DNA of 58,162 nt. Origin: Roseomonas sp. CECT 9278 (lineage in GTDB: Bacteria; Pseudomonadota; Alphaproteobacteria; Acetobacterales; Acetobacteraceae). Below, piece by piece: positions 34,831 through 43,301 of the stretch. The notes beneath the pieces were generated by a model. The model was not told the origin of the DNA. It did not search any database and saw only the letters and a list, made by a program, of their open reading frames with translations. The position numbers were made by a program, and so were the translations under genes. Positions within the stretch are counted from its first letter, which is position 1. Each line of letters starts with the position of its first letter. The stretch lies in NCBI RefSeq assembly GCF_918698155.1, contig NZ_CAKKLX010000030.1, positions 1-58,162 on the forward strand, given 5' to 3'.

Positions 34831-35928
34831 ATGCTGAGAACCATCGGGCTCATGAGCGGCACCTCCCTGGATGGGGTGGACGCCGCCTACCTGGAGACGG
34901 ACGGCGAGGCGATCCAGCGGATCGGCCCGCGCCTGACGCTGCCCTATGACCCGAAGCTGCGCCGCGCCCTGCGCGCGTTGCTCGACCGCGCCGAGACGCT
35001 GTCCGCCACCGACCCCGAATTGCTCGATGCCATCCGCCGCATCACCGACCGCCATGCCGAGGCGGTGGAGGCGATCGGGCTCGAAGCCGACCTGGTCGGC
35101 TTCCACGGCCAGACCATCCTGCACCGCCCCCCCGTGGCCGGGCGCAACATCACGCCCTTCACCTGGCAGGTCGGCGACGCGGCGGCGCTGGCCAAGCGCA
35201 CCGGCATGACGGTGGCCTACGACTTCCGCAGCGCCGACGTGGCCGCGGGCGGGCAGGGGGCACCGCTGGTGCCGGTGTTCCATCGCGCGCTGTCCGCGCC
35301 GCTGCCCAAGCCGCTCGCGATCCTGAACCTGGGCGGGGTGGCGAACGTCACCTGGCTTGGCCCCGATGGCGAGATGCTGGCCTTCGACACCGGCCCCGCC
35401 AACGGCCCGCTGGATGACTGGGCGCGCCAGCACACCGGCAAGGACTACGACGCGGCTGGCAGGCTGGCGCTGGCCGGCCAGGCGGATGGCGCGGTGCTCG
35501 GGCGGCTGATGGCGCATCCGTATCTGTCGGCGCCGCCACCCAAGTCGCTCGACCGGCTGGATTTCGACCGCGCGCTGAAGGAAGCGGGTGCGGCGGAACT
35601 CTCCGCGGCCGACGGCGCGGCGACGCTGTGCGCCTTCTGCGCGGTCTGCGTGGCGGCCGCCGCGCGGCTGTTCCCGGAACCGCCGCTGCAATGGCTGGTG
35701 GCCGGCGGCGGGCGGCGCAACCCGGCGATCATGAAGGCGCTGGCCGGCGCGCTGGAGGAACCGGTGCGCCCGGTCGAGGTCGCGGGCTGGGACGGCGATG
35801 CGCTGGAAGCGCAGGCCTTCGGGTTGCTGGCGGCGCGGGTGGCGAAGGGGATGCCGATCACCTTCCCGGGGACGACGGGGGTGCGCCAGCCGCTCAAGGG
35901 CGGGCGGATCGTGGGGTCGCTGTTGTAA
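34831..35928 (+). CDS. anmK: Anhydro-N-acetylmuramic acid kinase
   Basis: A 365-residue kinase converting 1,6-anhydro-MurNAc to MurNAc-6-phosphate in cell-wall recycling. The phosphate loop [10 protein letters not shown] (8-17), GFHGQTILH, the catalytic region [20 protein letters not shown] and the late VAGGGRRNP all match AnmK. It processes the product of lytic transglycosylases such as slt at 11.7 kb. It shares the short intergenic region with tyrS, and ends before a hairpin. Confidence 0.95.
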   Translation: MLRTIGLMSGTSLDGVDAAYLETDGEAIQRIGPRLTLPYDPKLRRALRALLDRAETLSATDPELLDAIRRITDRHAEAVEAIGLEADLVGFHGQTILHRPPVAGRNITPFTWQVGDAAALAKRTGMTVAYDFRSADVAAGGQGAPLVPVFHRALSAPLPKPLAILNLGGVANVTWLGPDGEMLAFDTGPANGPLDDWARQHTGKDYDAAGRLALAGQADGAVLGRLMAHPYLSAPPPKSLDRLDFDRALKEAGAAELSAADGAATLCAFCAVCVAAAARLFPEPPLQWLVAGGGRRNPAIMKALAGALEEPVRPVEVAGWDGDALEAQAFGLLAARVAKGMPITFPGTTGVRQPLKGGRIVGSLL

Positions 35929-35955
35929 GTGCGGGGGCGCTGCCCCCGGCCCCCG

Positions 35956-35978
35956 CCGGGGTGACAGTGTCACCCCGG
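35956..35978. terminator. Bidirectional hairpin between anmK and the DHDPS-like gene
   Basis: Perfect palindrome of two 11-base arms (CCGGGGTGACA / TGTCACCCCGG) around a single G, which can fold as a 9-bp stem with loop CAGTG. It lies between the stops of the convergent genes. No T-run on either side. Confidence 0.65.
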
Positions 35979-35991
35979 ACCCCGCCGAAAG

Positions 35992-36882
35992 TCAGCCCGC
36001 CAACGACGGCAGCCTCCGCCCCAATCTCTCCAATATCTCCGCCCCCAACGGATGCGGGTCCACACACGGCCTCCGCCCATGCGGCGGCGCGATCCCCGCC
36101 CGCTTCGCGAAGAACGGCTTGCCATACGCGGCGAAGTGCTCCGCGGTGCGCGGCATCATCATGAAGGTCGCGATCGGCAGCACCGACCGGTGCAGCGACT
36201 CCGCCGCCTCCTCCTCGCCCGCCGCCATCAAATCCCAGATCCGCGCCTGCACATCCGCCACATCCGGCGCCGGGATCATCCCCGCGCAGCCGATCCGGAA
36301 GGTGTCAGTCAGTTCCAACCCGGCCAGGCCGTTGAACAACGAGAACACCCCCTCGGTCTCCTCGATCAGGCGCTTCACGTAAAGGATCGGGCCCTCGCCC
36401 TTCATCATGCGGAAATGCGGATGCGCGCGATGCAGCGTCATCAGCGCGCCGGCCGACAGCGCCACATCCATCATCGACGGATTGTTCTGCGGCCCACAGG
36501 GGATCGACACCGCCTCCGCCAGCGCGCCCATGAAGCGCACCAGCGCCGCCTCGCTCATGCCCGCGATCTGCGGCGGCTGCAGGATCAGCCAGGCGGCGCC
36601 GGCGGCCTGCGCGGCCTGCGCCACCTCCCGCGCGGCAGCCACGCCGGCCTCGTTCACCGTCACCGCCACGGGCAGCCGCCCGCCGACATCCTCCAGCACC
36701 CAGTCGATGATCGTGCGGCGTTCGACCAGAGTCAGCTTGTGGAATTCGGTGACCAGGCCGAGCACCGCGATGCCATGCGCGCCGCCACGGATGCAGGCCT
36801 CGACCTGCGCGCGCATCGCGCCGCGGTCGAGCCGTTCCTGCTCATCGAAGAAGGCATAGAGGATCGGCCAGACGCCTTTCAT
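35992..36882 (-). CDS. Dihydrodipicolinate synthase family lyase, divergent
   Basis: A 296-residue TIM-barrel protein of the DHDPS/N-acetylneuraminate lyase family. The Schiff-base lysine is K161 in RMMKGEGP. The GTTGE motif is altered to GLVTEF (42-47), keeping one Thr, and the YNIPGR block is replaced by GPQNNPS (130-136), so the catalytic Tyr of DHDPS is absent. It is therefore unlikely to make lysine; dapA at 13.8 kb does that. A catabolic aldolase or dehydratase acting on a keto-acid is more likely. It starts after a repeat-filled gap. Confidence 0.83.
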   Translation of the reverse strand: MKGVWPILYAFFDEQERLDRGAMRAQVEACIRGGAHGIAVLGLVTEFHKLTLVERRTIIDWVLEDVGGRLPVAVTVNEAGVAAAREVAQAAQAAGAAWLILQPPQIAGMSEAALVRFMGALAEAVSIPCGPQNNPSMMDVALSAGALMTLHRAHPHFRMMKGEGPILYVKRLIEETEGVFSLFNGLAGLELTDTFRIGCAGMIPAPDVADVQARIWDLMAAGEEEAAESLHRSVLPIATFMMMPRTAEHFAAYGKPFFAKRAGIAPPHGRRPCVDPHPLGAEILERLGRRLPSLAG

Positions 36883-36897
36883 TCTTGTGCCCTCAAA

Positions 36898-37015
36898 CGG
36901 CGGGCGCCGGCATCCGCCGGCTTGCCTTCGCGCCATGCCCTGCCGCGCCGTGGGCGACGGGTGGTTTGGGCGCGGTCGCGCCGTGCGCTCCCGGATCGTG
37001 CAGGCGCACGATCCG
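36898..37015 (-). repeat. Dispersed intergenic hairpin repeat element, copy 2
   Basis: Minus-strand copy of the element found after dapA. Perfect 10-bp stem CGGATCGTGC / GCACGATCCG around AGGC (GCCT on the minus strand) at 36992-37015. It is followed on the minus strand by GGGAGCGCACGGCGCGACC and a tail ending in GCCGGCGGATGCCGGCGCC, close to copy 1. Stem bases differ from copy 1 in both arms in a compensating way. Confidence 0.65.
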
Positions 37016-37037
37016 AGTCGTCGTGCGTCGCTGGATC

Positions 37038-37149
37038 GGCGGGCGCCGGACGGTTGGGTTGCGCGCCACGCAGCGTCGCGCCGCGGGTGACAGGTGTTCT
37101 GGGCTCGGTCGCGCCGTGCGCAACCGGACCGTGCTTCGCACAAACCACA
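37038..37149 (-). repeat. Dispersed intergenic hairpin repeat element, copy 3 (degenerate)
   Basis: Bases 37075-37134 match 36942-37001 of copy 2 at roughly 85 percent by eye, in the same orientation with a period near 135 bp. The hairpin is reduced to GTGC-TTC-GCAC plus mismatches. The two copies fill the 340-bp gap between the DHDPS-like gene and the downstream Bug receptor gene; no gene is seen there. Confidence 0.55.
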
Positions 37150-37222
37150 GCGTGTGCTGCACGGGGCAGGCGATGCGCCGCTGTGCAGGGCATGCCGTTG
37201 CGCGCCACCACGCCCATCGCGC

Positions 37223-38188
37223 TCACTCCCGCCACGGATGCTGCGCCCACAGCGCCTCGTAGCGCGCCTTCAGCGCCTGCAACTCGGCCAGGTATTCGGG
37301 CGGGGCCAGGAAGCGCAGCGGCAGGTTCTGCTGCGCCGCCAACGCCTTGAAATCGTCGTTCTCGACCGTGCGGCGCACCGACAGCGCCAGGCGCTCCAGC
37401 ACCTCCGGCGGCATGCCGGCGGGGGCGGCCATGCCGCGCATCGACCCTTCCACGATGTCGAGCCCCGCTTCCTTCAGGGTCGGCACGCTCGCCGCGGGCT
37501 CCCAGCGCGTCGCACCCATCTGGATGATCGGGCGCAGCACGCCCTGGCGCCATTCGTTCATGCCCTCGGCCATGTTCATCACGGCCAGCGGGATCGACCG
37601 CGACATCAGGTTCTGCTTGACCTGCGACGACCCGGCGAAGGGGATGTGCAGGAACTGCGTGCCGGTCGCGCGCTGGATCGCCAGGATCGCCAGGTGGTCG
37701 TCCGAACCGATGCCGGTGGTGCCATAGCCGATGGTGCCCGGCGCGGCGCGCGCCGCCGCCAGCAGGCCCTGGAAGTCGCGGATCGGGTTGTCGTTGAGCA
37801 CCCAGATGCCGCCGGGATCGTCGACGATGTTCGCGATCAGCGCGAAGTCATCGAGCTTGAAGCGGGCGCGCCGCTCGATCGGGATGGTGACGATGGTGGG
37901 CGTGTTGATGAAGCCGATGGTGTAGCCATCCGGCCGCGCGCGGGCCAATTCGCTGAAGCCGATCTCGCCGCCCGCGCCGGGGCGGTTCAGCACCACGACG
38001 GTCTGCCCCAGGTCGCGTTCCATGAAGCGCGCGATGGTGCGCGCCGCGGCGTCGGTGCCGCCGCCCGGGGCGAAGGCGACGATCATCGTGATCTGCCGGT
38101 CGGGGCGCCAGCCGCCCTGCGCCTGTGCGAGCGCCGGCGCGGCAAGCGTCGCTGCGATCACGCCGCGGCGCGTCAGGGGGTGCGTCAT
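37223..38188 (-). CDS. Bug-family tripartite tricarboxylate transporter receptor
   Basis: A 321-residue periplasmic receptor, third of its family in the window. Export signal MTHPLTRRGVIAATLAAPAL, then RQITMIVAFAPGGGTD, VVVLNRPGAGGEIG and FLHIPFAGSSQ. A strong GGAGGAG lies about 9 nt before the ATG at 38188. It is followed, across the repeat-filled gap, by the DHDPS-like lyase on the same strand. A receptor plus keto-acid lyase is a plausible uptake and catabolism pair, but the gap makes an operon uncertain. Confidence 0.9.
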   Translation of the reverse strand: MTHPLTRRGVIAATLAAPALAQAQGGWRPDRQITMIVAFAPGGGTDAAARTIARFMERDLGQTVVVLNRPGAGGEIGFSELARARPDGYTIGFINTPTIVTIPIERRARFKLDDFALIANIVDDPGGIWVLNDNPIRDFQGLLAAARAAPGTIGYGTTGIGSDDHLAILAIQRATGTQFLHIPFAGSSQVKQNLMSRSIPLAVMNMAEGMNEWRQGVLRPIIQMGATRWEPAASVPTLKEAGLDIVEGSMRGMAAPAGMPPEVLERLALSVRRTVENDDFKALAAQQNLPLRFLAPPEYLAELQALKARYEALWAQHPWRE

Positions 38189-38417
38189 GGCGCGTTCTCC
38201 TCCGGATCCTGGCGCGCAGGATGCCCGCTGCCACGCCGGCGCGATAGCCCGCGACCGGCTGCGAGGCTGCGCGCCTGACCGGGCCGACACCCGACTGCCC
38301 CGCCACATGTGATCCAGGCCATGGCGCGTCGCCCGCCGGTGGCGGAGCCTGTCCATGGTTCCCGTGCGTGCCCCTGCTGCGGGGGCACGAGATCCGGCGC
38401 ATCCCGCCCGGACATGC

Positions 38418-38446
38418 AAAAGGCCGCCGGTGGTGCCGGCGGCCTT
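38418..38446 (-). terminator. Intrinsic terminator of the downstream-facing hydrolase gene
   Basis: On the minus strand an 11-bp perfect stem (AAGGCCGCCGG / CCGGCGGCCTT, loop CACCA) ends in TTTT, 27 bp after the stop of the hydrolase gene. This is the most textbook Rho-independent terminator in the window. Confidence 0.85.
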
Positions 38447-38472
38447 GCACGAATTCGGCGCGCAGGCGCGGA

Positions 38473-39141
38473 TCAGTCGGCCGCGAGCGCCATCCGGCTG
38501 CGGTTCAGCACGCCCATCACATGGTCCTCGGCGGCATCGACCACCTTCTCGGTCTGCTCGGGCGTGAAGACATGCCCAGCACCCGGCATCACGCGGTAGT
38601 CGATGGTGATGCCCTTCTGGGTGTTCAGCTTGTCGACCAGCTTGCGCACCGACGGTTCGGGCACCAGTTCGTCGTCGGCGCCGTGGAAGATCAGCCCGTT
38701 GCAGGGGCAGGGGGCCAGGAAGCCGAAATCGTAGTGCGATGCCGGCGCGCTGATCGAGATGAACCCGCCCATCTCGGGCCGGCGCATCAGCACCTGCATC
38801 CCGACATAGGAGCCGAAGGAATACCCCGCGCACCACAGCATGGACGCGTTGGGGTTCACCGCCTGCAGGAAATCCAGGCCCGCACAGGCGTCCGAGACCT
38901 CGCCGATGCCGCCATCATAGCGGCCCTGGCTGCGGCCCACGCCGCGGTAGTTGAAGCGCAACACCGAGAAGCCTATCGCCTGGAAACGCTGGTACAGGCT
39001 GTAGGACACCCGGTTGTTCATGGTCCCGCCATGCAGCGGGTGGGGGTGCAGGATCAGGGCCACCGGGGCATTGGGGCGCTTCGAATGATGATAACGTCCT
39101 TCGAGCCGGCCATCCGGCCCGGCGAACATGACCTCGGGCAT
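38473..39141 (-). CDS. Alpha/beta hydrolase (YfhR/CocE-like small hydrolase)
   Basis: A 222-residue hydrolase. HPHPLHGGTM (32-41) forms the oxyanion loop, FNYRGVGRSQG (63-73) the second strand, and the nucleophile elbow is GYSFGS (106-111, S108). FHGADDELVP and PGAGHVF supply the Asp and His. In alphaproteobacteria this gene often precedes the isc/suf regulator gene, and iscR lies divergently upstream here. Natural substrate unknown. It ends in an intrinsic terminator. Confidence 0.87.
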   Translation of the reverse strand: MPEVMFAGPDGRLEGRYHHSKRPNAPVALILHPHPLHGGTMNNRVSYSLYQRFQAIGFSVLRFNYRGVGRSQGRYDGGIGEVSDACAGLDFLQAVNPNASMLWCAGYSFGSYVGMQVLMRRPEMGGFISISAPASHYDFGFLAPCPCNGLIFHGADDELVPEPSVRKLVDKLNTQKGITIDYRVMPGAGHVFTPEQTEKVVDAAEDHVMGVLNRSRMALAAD

Positions 39142-39528
39142 CGTGCGTTCAGTCCAATGCGCTCTGCCGCAGGCCAATGGCCCGGCACGCCCCTGGGGGC
39201 GAAGCCGACGGCCGCGGCGACCTGCCGCACGTTTGGGGAACCTCGCTTGGTGGGCGCGGGGGCGCCCGACCAGGGAATGCGATCGATGCGGCCCATTCTT
39301 GACCGCAATAGTCGGAAAAGGGCATCCTTCGTCCCGAAGCGCCGCTTCGCAGGAAAAATGATGCTCCTTCAACAAAGGCGCAGAGCATTCCGTGGTGCCC
39401 CGGGGGAGGTTCCCGTGTCCCGGAGCCCCGGCACTATACGGAGGCCGGTCGGGTTTTCATAACAGAATCACGACAGGACCCCCATGTGTGACATGCCGGT
39501 CAGGGTTGCGAAGGGAGCGGAGTAGGCC
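39142..39528. other. Intergenic region between hydrolase and iscR
   Basis: 387 bp between divergent starts. It must hold promoters for both genes. I see AT-richer stretches near 39300-39370 and 39455-39475, but no convincing IscR box, hexamer pair or RNA gene. Confidence 0.5.
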
Positions 39529-40011
39529 ATGCGCTTGTCCACCCGCGGACGCTACGCCGTGATGGCGATGGTCGAGATTGCCGCGCGCGAATGCCACAAC
39601 CAGGGCTGCGTCGACGGCCGCCCGGTGACCCTGCACGAGATCGCCACCGCCCAGCACTTGTCCGTCGCCTACCTCGAACAGCTGTTCGCCCGGCTGCGCC
39701 GCGCCGGCCTGGTCGCCTCGGCCCGCGGGCCGGGGGGTGGCTATCGGCTGGCCCGCCCGCCCGCCGGCATTGCCATCGCCGAGGTGGTCGCGGCCGCCGA
39801 CGAACCCATCGTCGCCACCCGCTGCGAGGATGGCGGCCCGGGCTGCCTGGCCGGCGAACGATGCCTGACGCACGACCTCTGGGCCGAGCTCGGCGACCAG
39901 ATCCGGCTGTTCCTGGGCGGGGTCACGCTGGCCGACGTGGTCGGACAGCGCATCATCGGCCGCGCCCGCGCCCCGGCCGGGCCGGAGGCGGCGCAGGGCG
40001 GCGGCCCGTGA
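39529..40011 (+). CDS. iscR: Rrf2-family iron-sulfur regulator IscR
   Basis: A 160-residue winged-helix regulator that senses the cell's Fe-S status through a [2Fe-2S] cluster. MRLSTRGRYAVMAM begins the DNA-binding domain. The cluster ligands appear as C99, C106, C112 and H115, the same CxnCx5CxxH order as E. coli IscR. It overlaps the following cysteine desulfurase start (GTGA). The rest of an isc or suf operon is not in the following DNA. Confidence 0.93.
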   Translation: MRLSTRGRYAVMAMVEIAARECHNQGCVDGRPVTLHEIATAQHLSVAYLEQLFARLRRAGLVASARGPGGGYRLARPPAGIAIAEVVAAADEPIVATRCEDGGPGCLAGERCLTHDLWAELGDQIRLFLGGVTLADVVGQRIIGRARAPAGPEAAQGGGP

Positions 40012-41093
40012 GCCTGTCGCTCGACGCCAATGCGACCGAGCCCCTGCGGCCCGAGGCGCGCGCCGCGGTGCTCGCCGCGCTCGACCTGCCGGGCAATCCG
40101 TCCTCGGTCCATGCCGAAGGCCGCGCAGCGCGGCGCCTGCTGGAGGATTGCCGCGCCACCCTGGCGCGGCGCTTCGGCGCGCGCCCGCAGGATGTGGTCT
40201 TCACCGCCGGCGGCACCGAGGCGAATGCGCTGGCCGTCCAGGGCCTGTCCGCCGGGCGCCGCGTGCTGGCGGGCGCCACCGAGCACCCCGCCGTCCTGCG
40301 CGCCGCGCCAGGTGCCACGCTGCTGCCGGTGCTGGGCGATGGCACGATCGACCTGTCGGCGCTGGCGGCGGCGCTCGCGCAGGGCGGCCCGGCCCTGGTC
40401 TGCCTGATGGCGGCGAACAACGAGACCGGCGTGCTGCACCCGATCGCCGAGGCCGCCGCCCTGTGCCGCGCGCATGGCGCACTGCTGCATGTCGATGCGG
40501 TGCAGGCGGCGGGCCGCGTGCCGACCCTGCTGGGCGATGCCGACAGCCTGGCCATCTCCGGCCACAAGATGGGCGGGCCGAAGGGGGCGGGGGCGCTGGT
40601 GCTGCGCGCGGGGCGCGACCCGGTGGCGGTGATCGCCGGCGGCGGGCAGGAACGCGGCCGGCGCGGCGGGACCGAGCCGCTGCCCGCCATCGCCGGCCTT
40701 GCCGCCGCGGCCGCCGCGGCGCAGCCCGATCCGCGCCTGGGGGTGCAGCGCGACGCCATCGAATCGGCGATCGCCGCCCTCGCGCCCGAGGCGCGCTTCC
40801 CCGGCGCGACCGCACCGCGCCTGGCCAATACCTCCGCCATCACCCTGCCGGGCATACCGGCCGAGACGCAGGTGATCGCGCTCGACCTCGCGGGCATCCG
40901 GGTCTCGGCGGGTGCGGCGTGTTCCTCGGGCAAGGTCGCCGAGTCGCATGTGCTGGCGGCGATGGGGCTGGGGGCCGACGCGGCCTGCACCATTCGCGTC
41001 TCGTTGCCCTGGAACGCGCCGGAGGATGCGGCCGCGCGGTTCATCGCGGGCTGGGCGTCGATGCGCGAACGTGTGCGGCGCCAGGCGGCGTGA
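40008..41093 (+). CDS. Cysteine desulfurase, divergent NifS/IscS-like
   Basis: A 361-residue PLP enzyme that would release sulfur from cysteine for Fe-S cluster assembly. PLP lysine K187 (SGHKMGGPKG) and catalytic cysteine C305 (SAGAACSSGK) are both present; the N-terminus SLDANATEP differs from the usual YLDNxATT. It starts with GTG overlapping iscR, so it is under IscR control by position. It is shorter and more divergent than the second desulfurase at 47.96 kb. No iscU, hscA or hscB follows. Confidence 0.9.
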   Translation: MSLSLDANATEPLRPEARAAVLAALDLPGNPSSVHAEGRAARRLLEDCRATLARRFGARPQDVVFTAGGTEANALAVQGLSAGRRVLAGATEHPAVLRAAPGATLLPVLGDGTIDLSALAAALAQGGPALVCLMAANNETGVLHPIAEAAALCRAHGALLHVDAVQAAGRVPTLLGDADSLAISGHKMGGPKGAGALVLRAGRDPVAVIAGGGQERGRRGGTEPLPAIAGLAAAAAAAQPDPRLGVQRDAIESAIAALAPEARFPGATAPRLANTSAITLPGIPAETQVIALDLAGIRVSAGAACSSGKVAESHVLAAMGLGADAACTIRVSLPWNAPEDAAARFIAGWASMRERVRRQAA

Positions 41094-41100
41094 GCGCATC

Positions 41101-41127
41101 GGCGGCGGTCCATGGCTGGGCGCCGCC
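41101..41127 (+). terminator. Candidate hairpin after the first cysteine desulfurase
   Basis: GGCGGCG (41101-41107) pairs with CGCCGCC (41121-41127) across a 13-nt loop, 8 bp after the stop. The rest of the 264-bp gap to 41357 shows a strong AGGAGG at about 41196 but no start codon after it, and no recognisable gene. Confidence 0.35.
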
Positions 41128-41357
41128 GGCGAGGGGCGCGCGCTGCCGTCCTGCGACGCTTGCATCGTTGTCGCGGTCATCTTCACCTGAACGGAGGAGG
41201 TCAACCGATCAGGCACAGACGCTCCCGAAAGCCATGGGCGCTGCGGCGCGCCCGGGCTCTGGCGCTCCTCCACCACCACCCGGGACGCGACCCCGGCCCC
41301 ATGTGTTCACGGACATCTGTTGTCCGGTCGGATGGTTCCACCTGATCGCGATGCGCG

Positions 41358-41708
41358 TCAGCGCGGCGGCGTGGCGACGCAGTCATTGCCGCGGCTGGTG
41401 AAGCTCACGACCCGTCCTTCGACGATTTCGAAGGTGGTGTCGCATTGCCAGGTCTGCACGCTGACGCCGCCACCCCAGCCCCAGCCCGGCAGCACATCCG
41501 CCGTGACCATGCGGCGTTCGTATTGCAGGAAGCTGCGGTTGCCGGCCTGGAAACTGCGGACGGGCACGCCGAGCGACGCCACCAGGTCGGCTTCCGGCTG
41601 GCCGACATAGCGCCCCATGCGGGCCTCGAAGCCTTGCCGGGTGGCGCAGCCCTGCACCAGCAGGGCGCTGCCGAGCGCCAGGGCGATCGCCGTCAATCCT
41701 CGCGCCAT
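41358..41708 (-). CDS. Small lipoprotein, BamE/SmpA-like in outline
   Basis: A 116-residue predicted lipoprotein. The signal peptide ends in lipobox LVQG-C21. The mature part has YVGQPEADLVASLGVP, a pattern like the SmpA/OmlA (BamE) domain where a Gly-rich loop is followed by LG.P, then paired aromatic strands and two cysteines (QTWQCDTTF, GNDCVA). It may be an outer-membrane lipoprotein. The start at 41708 gives an ideal leader. A Fur-like palindrome lies 107 bp upstream, which suggests iron control. Confidence 0.75.
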   Translation of the reverse strand: MARGLTAIALALGSALLVQGCATRQGFEARMGRYVGQPEADLVASLGVPVRSFQAGNRSFLQYERRMVTADVLPGWGWGGGVSVQTWQCDTTFEIVEGRVVSFTSRGNDCVATPPR

Positions 41709-41814
41709 GCGCGCACCGCCTTTCGATCGTGGTCGCGGCGGCCTGGCCGGGGCAGGGCGCGACCCGCGCCGCGCCGCCGCGGGGAGACGCACCGCAGGGC
41801 GCAGCACTAGAACA

Positions 41815-41833
41815 ATTGCGAATCATTCGCAAT
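41815..41833. promoter_or_regulatory. Fur-box-like palindrome
   Basis: ATTGCGAATCATTCGCAAT is a perfect 9-1-9 palindrome. Its core TGCGAATCATTCGCA matches 11 of 15 positions of the 7-1-7 Fur unit TGATAATCATTATCA. It lies about 107 bp upstream of the lipoprotein start on the minus strand; no convincing gene lies just downstream on the plus strand. Confidence 0.6.
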
Positions 41834-42092
41834 AATGGGCGTGACCCTGGAACACCAAGGTCGCGTCGGGCGCCGCGCGGCCGGCACCGCGCCTGTGCCC
41901 CCCCCCCGGGCGGCGCCGGCCGCGCGCGAAGGTCGGTCCATGCCGCCTGGGTGGCGCGATGCTGTCTTGCCTACCACCCGGAGCGCCGGCGCCTCCCGCT
42001 GCTCGCGGGCCGGCGGGCGACCGTCACCCCTGGTGGTGGCGGCGGCGCGCTGCCTGCCCGCCCGCGGGCTGCCGCGCGCCGCAATCCCCGCG
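41834..42092. other. Gene-free stretch with a C10 homopolymer
   Basis: Between the Fur-like site and the hydroxyacid dehydrogenase stop I see no gene with family features on either strand. A run of ten C at 41898-41907 is the longest homopolymer noticed and a likely place for sequencing indels. Confidence 0.5.
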
Positions 42093-43061
42093 CTACTGCA
42101 GTTCAGGGATGACCCAGAGCGGCGCCTCGCCACGCGCCACCCGCTGGCAATTGTCGAAGGCATTGCGGAAGCGCGCCGGCTGGTTGTCCCAGGTCGGGCC
42201 GGCATAGTGCGGCGTCAGCACCACGTTCGGCATCTTGAACAGCGGGTTGTCGGCCGGCGGCGGCTCCTGGTCGAACACATCGAGCCCCGCGCCGGCGATC
42301 ACCCCGCCGTCCAGCGCCGCGATCAGCGCCTGCTCGTCGACCACCGGGCCGCGGCAGGTGTTCACCAGGTAGGCGGTGGGCTTCATCATCGCCAGCGCCT
42401 GCGCGCCGATCATGTGCCGCGACGCCGGCGTCAGCGGCACATGCAGGGAGACGATGTCCGAGCTCCGCAGGATCTCGTTCAGCAGCCGGAAGCGGACATC
42501 CAGCGCGTCCTCCTCGGCTTCCGAGACGCGCTTGATGTCGTAGTACTGCACCCGCATGCCGAAGGCGTTCGCCAGGCGCGCCACCTTCTTGCCGATCGCC
42601 CCCAGCCCGACCAGGCCGAGCACCTTGTCGCGCAGTTCGAACAGCTTCACCGACCCGGGATTGTTGCCGCGCCAGCGGCCGCTGACCACGCTCTCGTGCT
42701 GCCAGACCAGGCGGCGGCAGGTCGCCATCATCAGCATGATGGCGTGCTCGGACACCGCCGTGGAATTGGCTCCGCCATTGTTGCAGACCGGGATGCCCGC
42801 ACCGCGCGCGGCCTCGATGTCCACGGTGTCGTAGCCGGCGGACAGCAGCTGGAACAGCTTGAGCTTCGGCGCGCCGGCGTAGAAGCCCGCATCGACCGCC
42901 TTGTTGCCGAAGCCCACCAGGAAATCGGCGCCGGGCAGGGCGGCCTTGAAGGCGTCGGAGCCGAAGGGGGCGACCACCAGTTCCATGCCGGGCGGCGCGA
43001 TCTCGCGCGCGGTGGGGATGTCGGAGAGCGGGCTCTCCATCATGAGAATCCTGGGTGCCAT
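42093..43061 (-). CDS. D-isomer-specific 2-hydroxyacid dehydrogenase
   Basis: A 322-residue NAD(P)-dependent oxidoreductase of the D-2-hydroxyacid dehydrogenase family. Rossmann motif GLVGLGAIGKKVA (149-161 region, GLGAIG 152-157), followed by an Asp-containing YYDIKR that suggests NAD preference. NTCRGPVVDE supplies the catalytic Arg, DVFDQEP the Glu and LTPHYAG the His. It could act on glyoxylate, hydroxypyruvate or a phosphonate analogue; substrate is not evident. Single gene, divergent from the Hsp20 gene. Confidence 0.9.
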   Translation of the reverse strand: MAPRILMMESPLSDIPTAREIAPPGMELVVAPFGSDAFKAALPGADFLVGFGNKAVDAGFYAGAPKLKLFQLLSAGYDTVDIEAARGAGIPVCNNGGANSTAVSEHAIMLMMATCRRLVWQHESVVSGRWRGNNPGSVKLFELRDKVLGLVGLGAIGKKVARLANAFGMRVQYYDIKRVSEAEEDALDVRFRLLNEILRSSDIVSLHVPLTPASRHMIGAQALAMMKPTAYLVNTCRGPVVDEQALIAALDGGVIAGAGLDVFDQEPPPADNPLFKMPNVVLTPHYAGPTWDNQPARFRNAFDNCQRVARGEAPLWVIPELQ

Positions 43062-43301
43062 GCAACGCTTTCCTGGACGAACGGGCCGGCAGGTTAGGCC
43101 GCGGAGGAAAACCGCGTCCATGGCAGGGGGCCGTGCGCGATGCGCGGCGCCGGCCCTTGAAGGCATCCCGGGCGGCGCCCACCTGATGTCACGTCGGCGG
43201 CGCCCCCCGGGGCTGCCGGCGCGGAACGGCAGGGCTGCCCGTCTGGGGGCCCGCGAGACCGGATCCGCAACATCGGACCTTGCTACCGCAGGAGGTTCCT
43301 C

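Noticed and set aside
36883..37222. N-terminal extension of the DHDPS-like protein into the upstream gap
   Set aside because: The extra residues come from the hairpin repeat element; the family start MKGVWP is at 36882.
41835..43097. Plus-strand open frame starting after the Fur-like site
   Set aside because: From 42093 it is antisense to the hydroxyacid dehydrogenase, and its first 85 codons are Pro/Arg-rich with a C10 run and no ribosome site.
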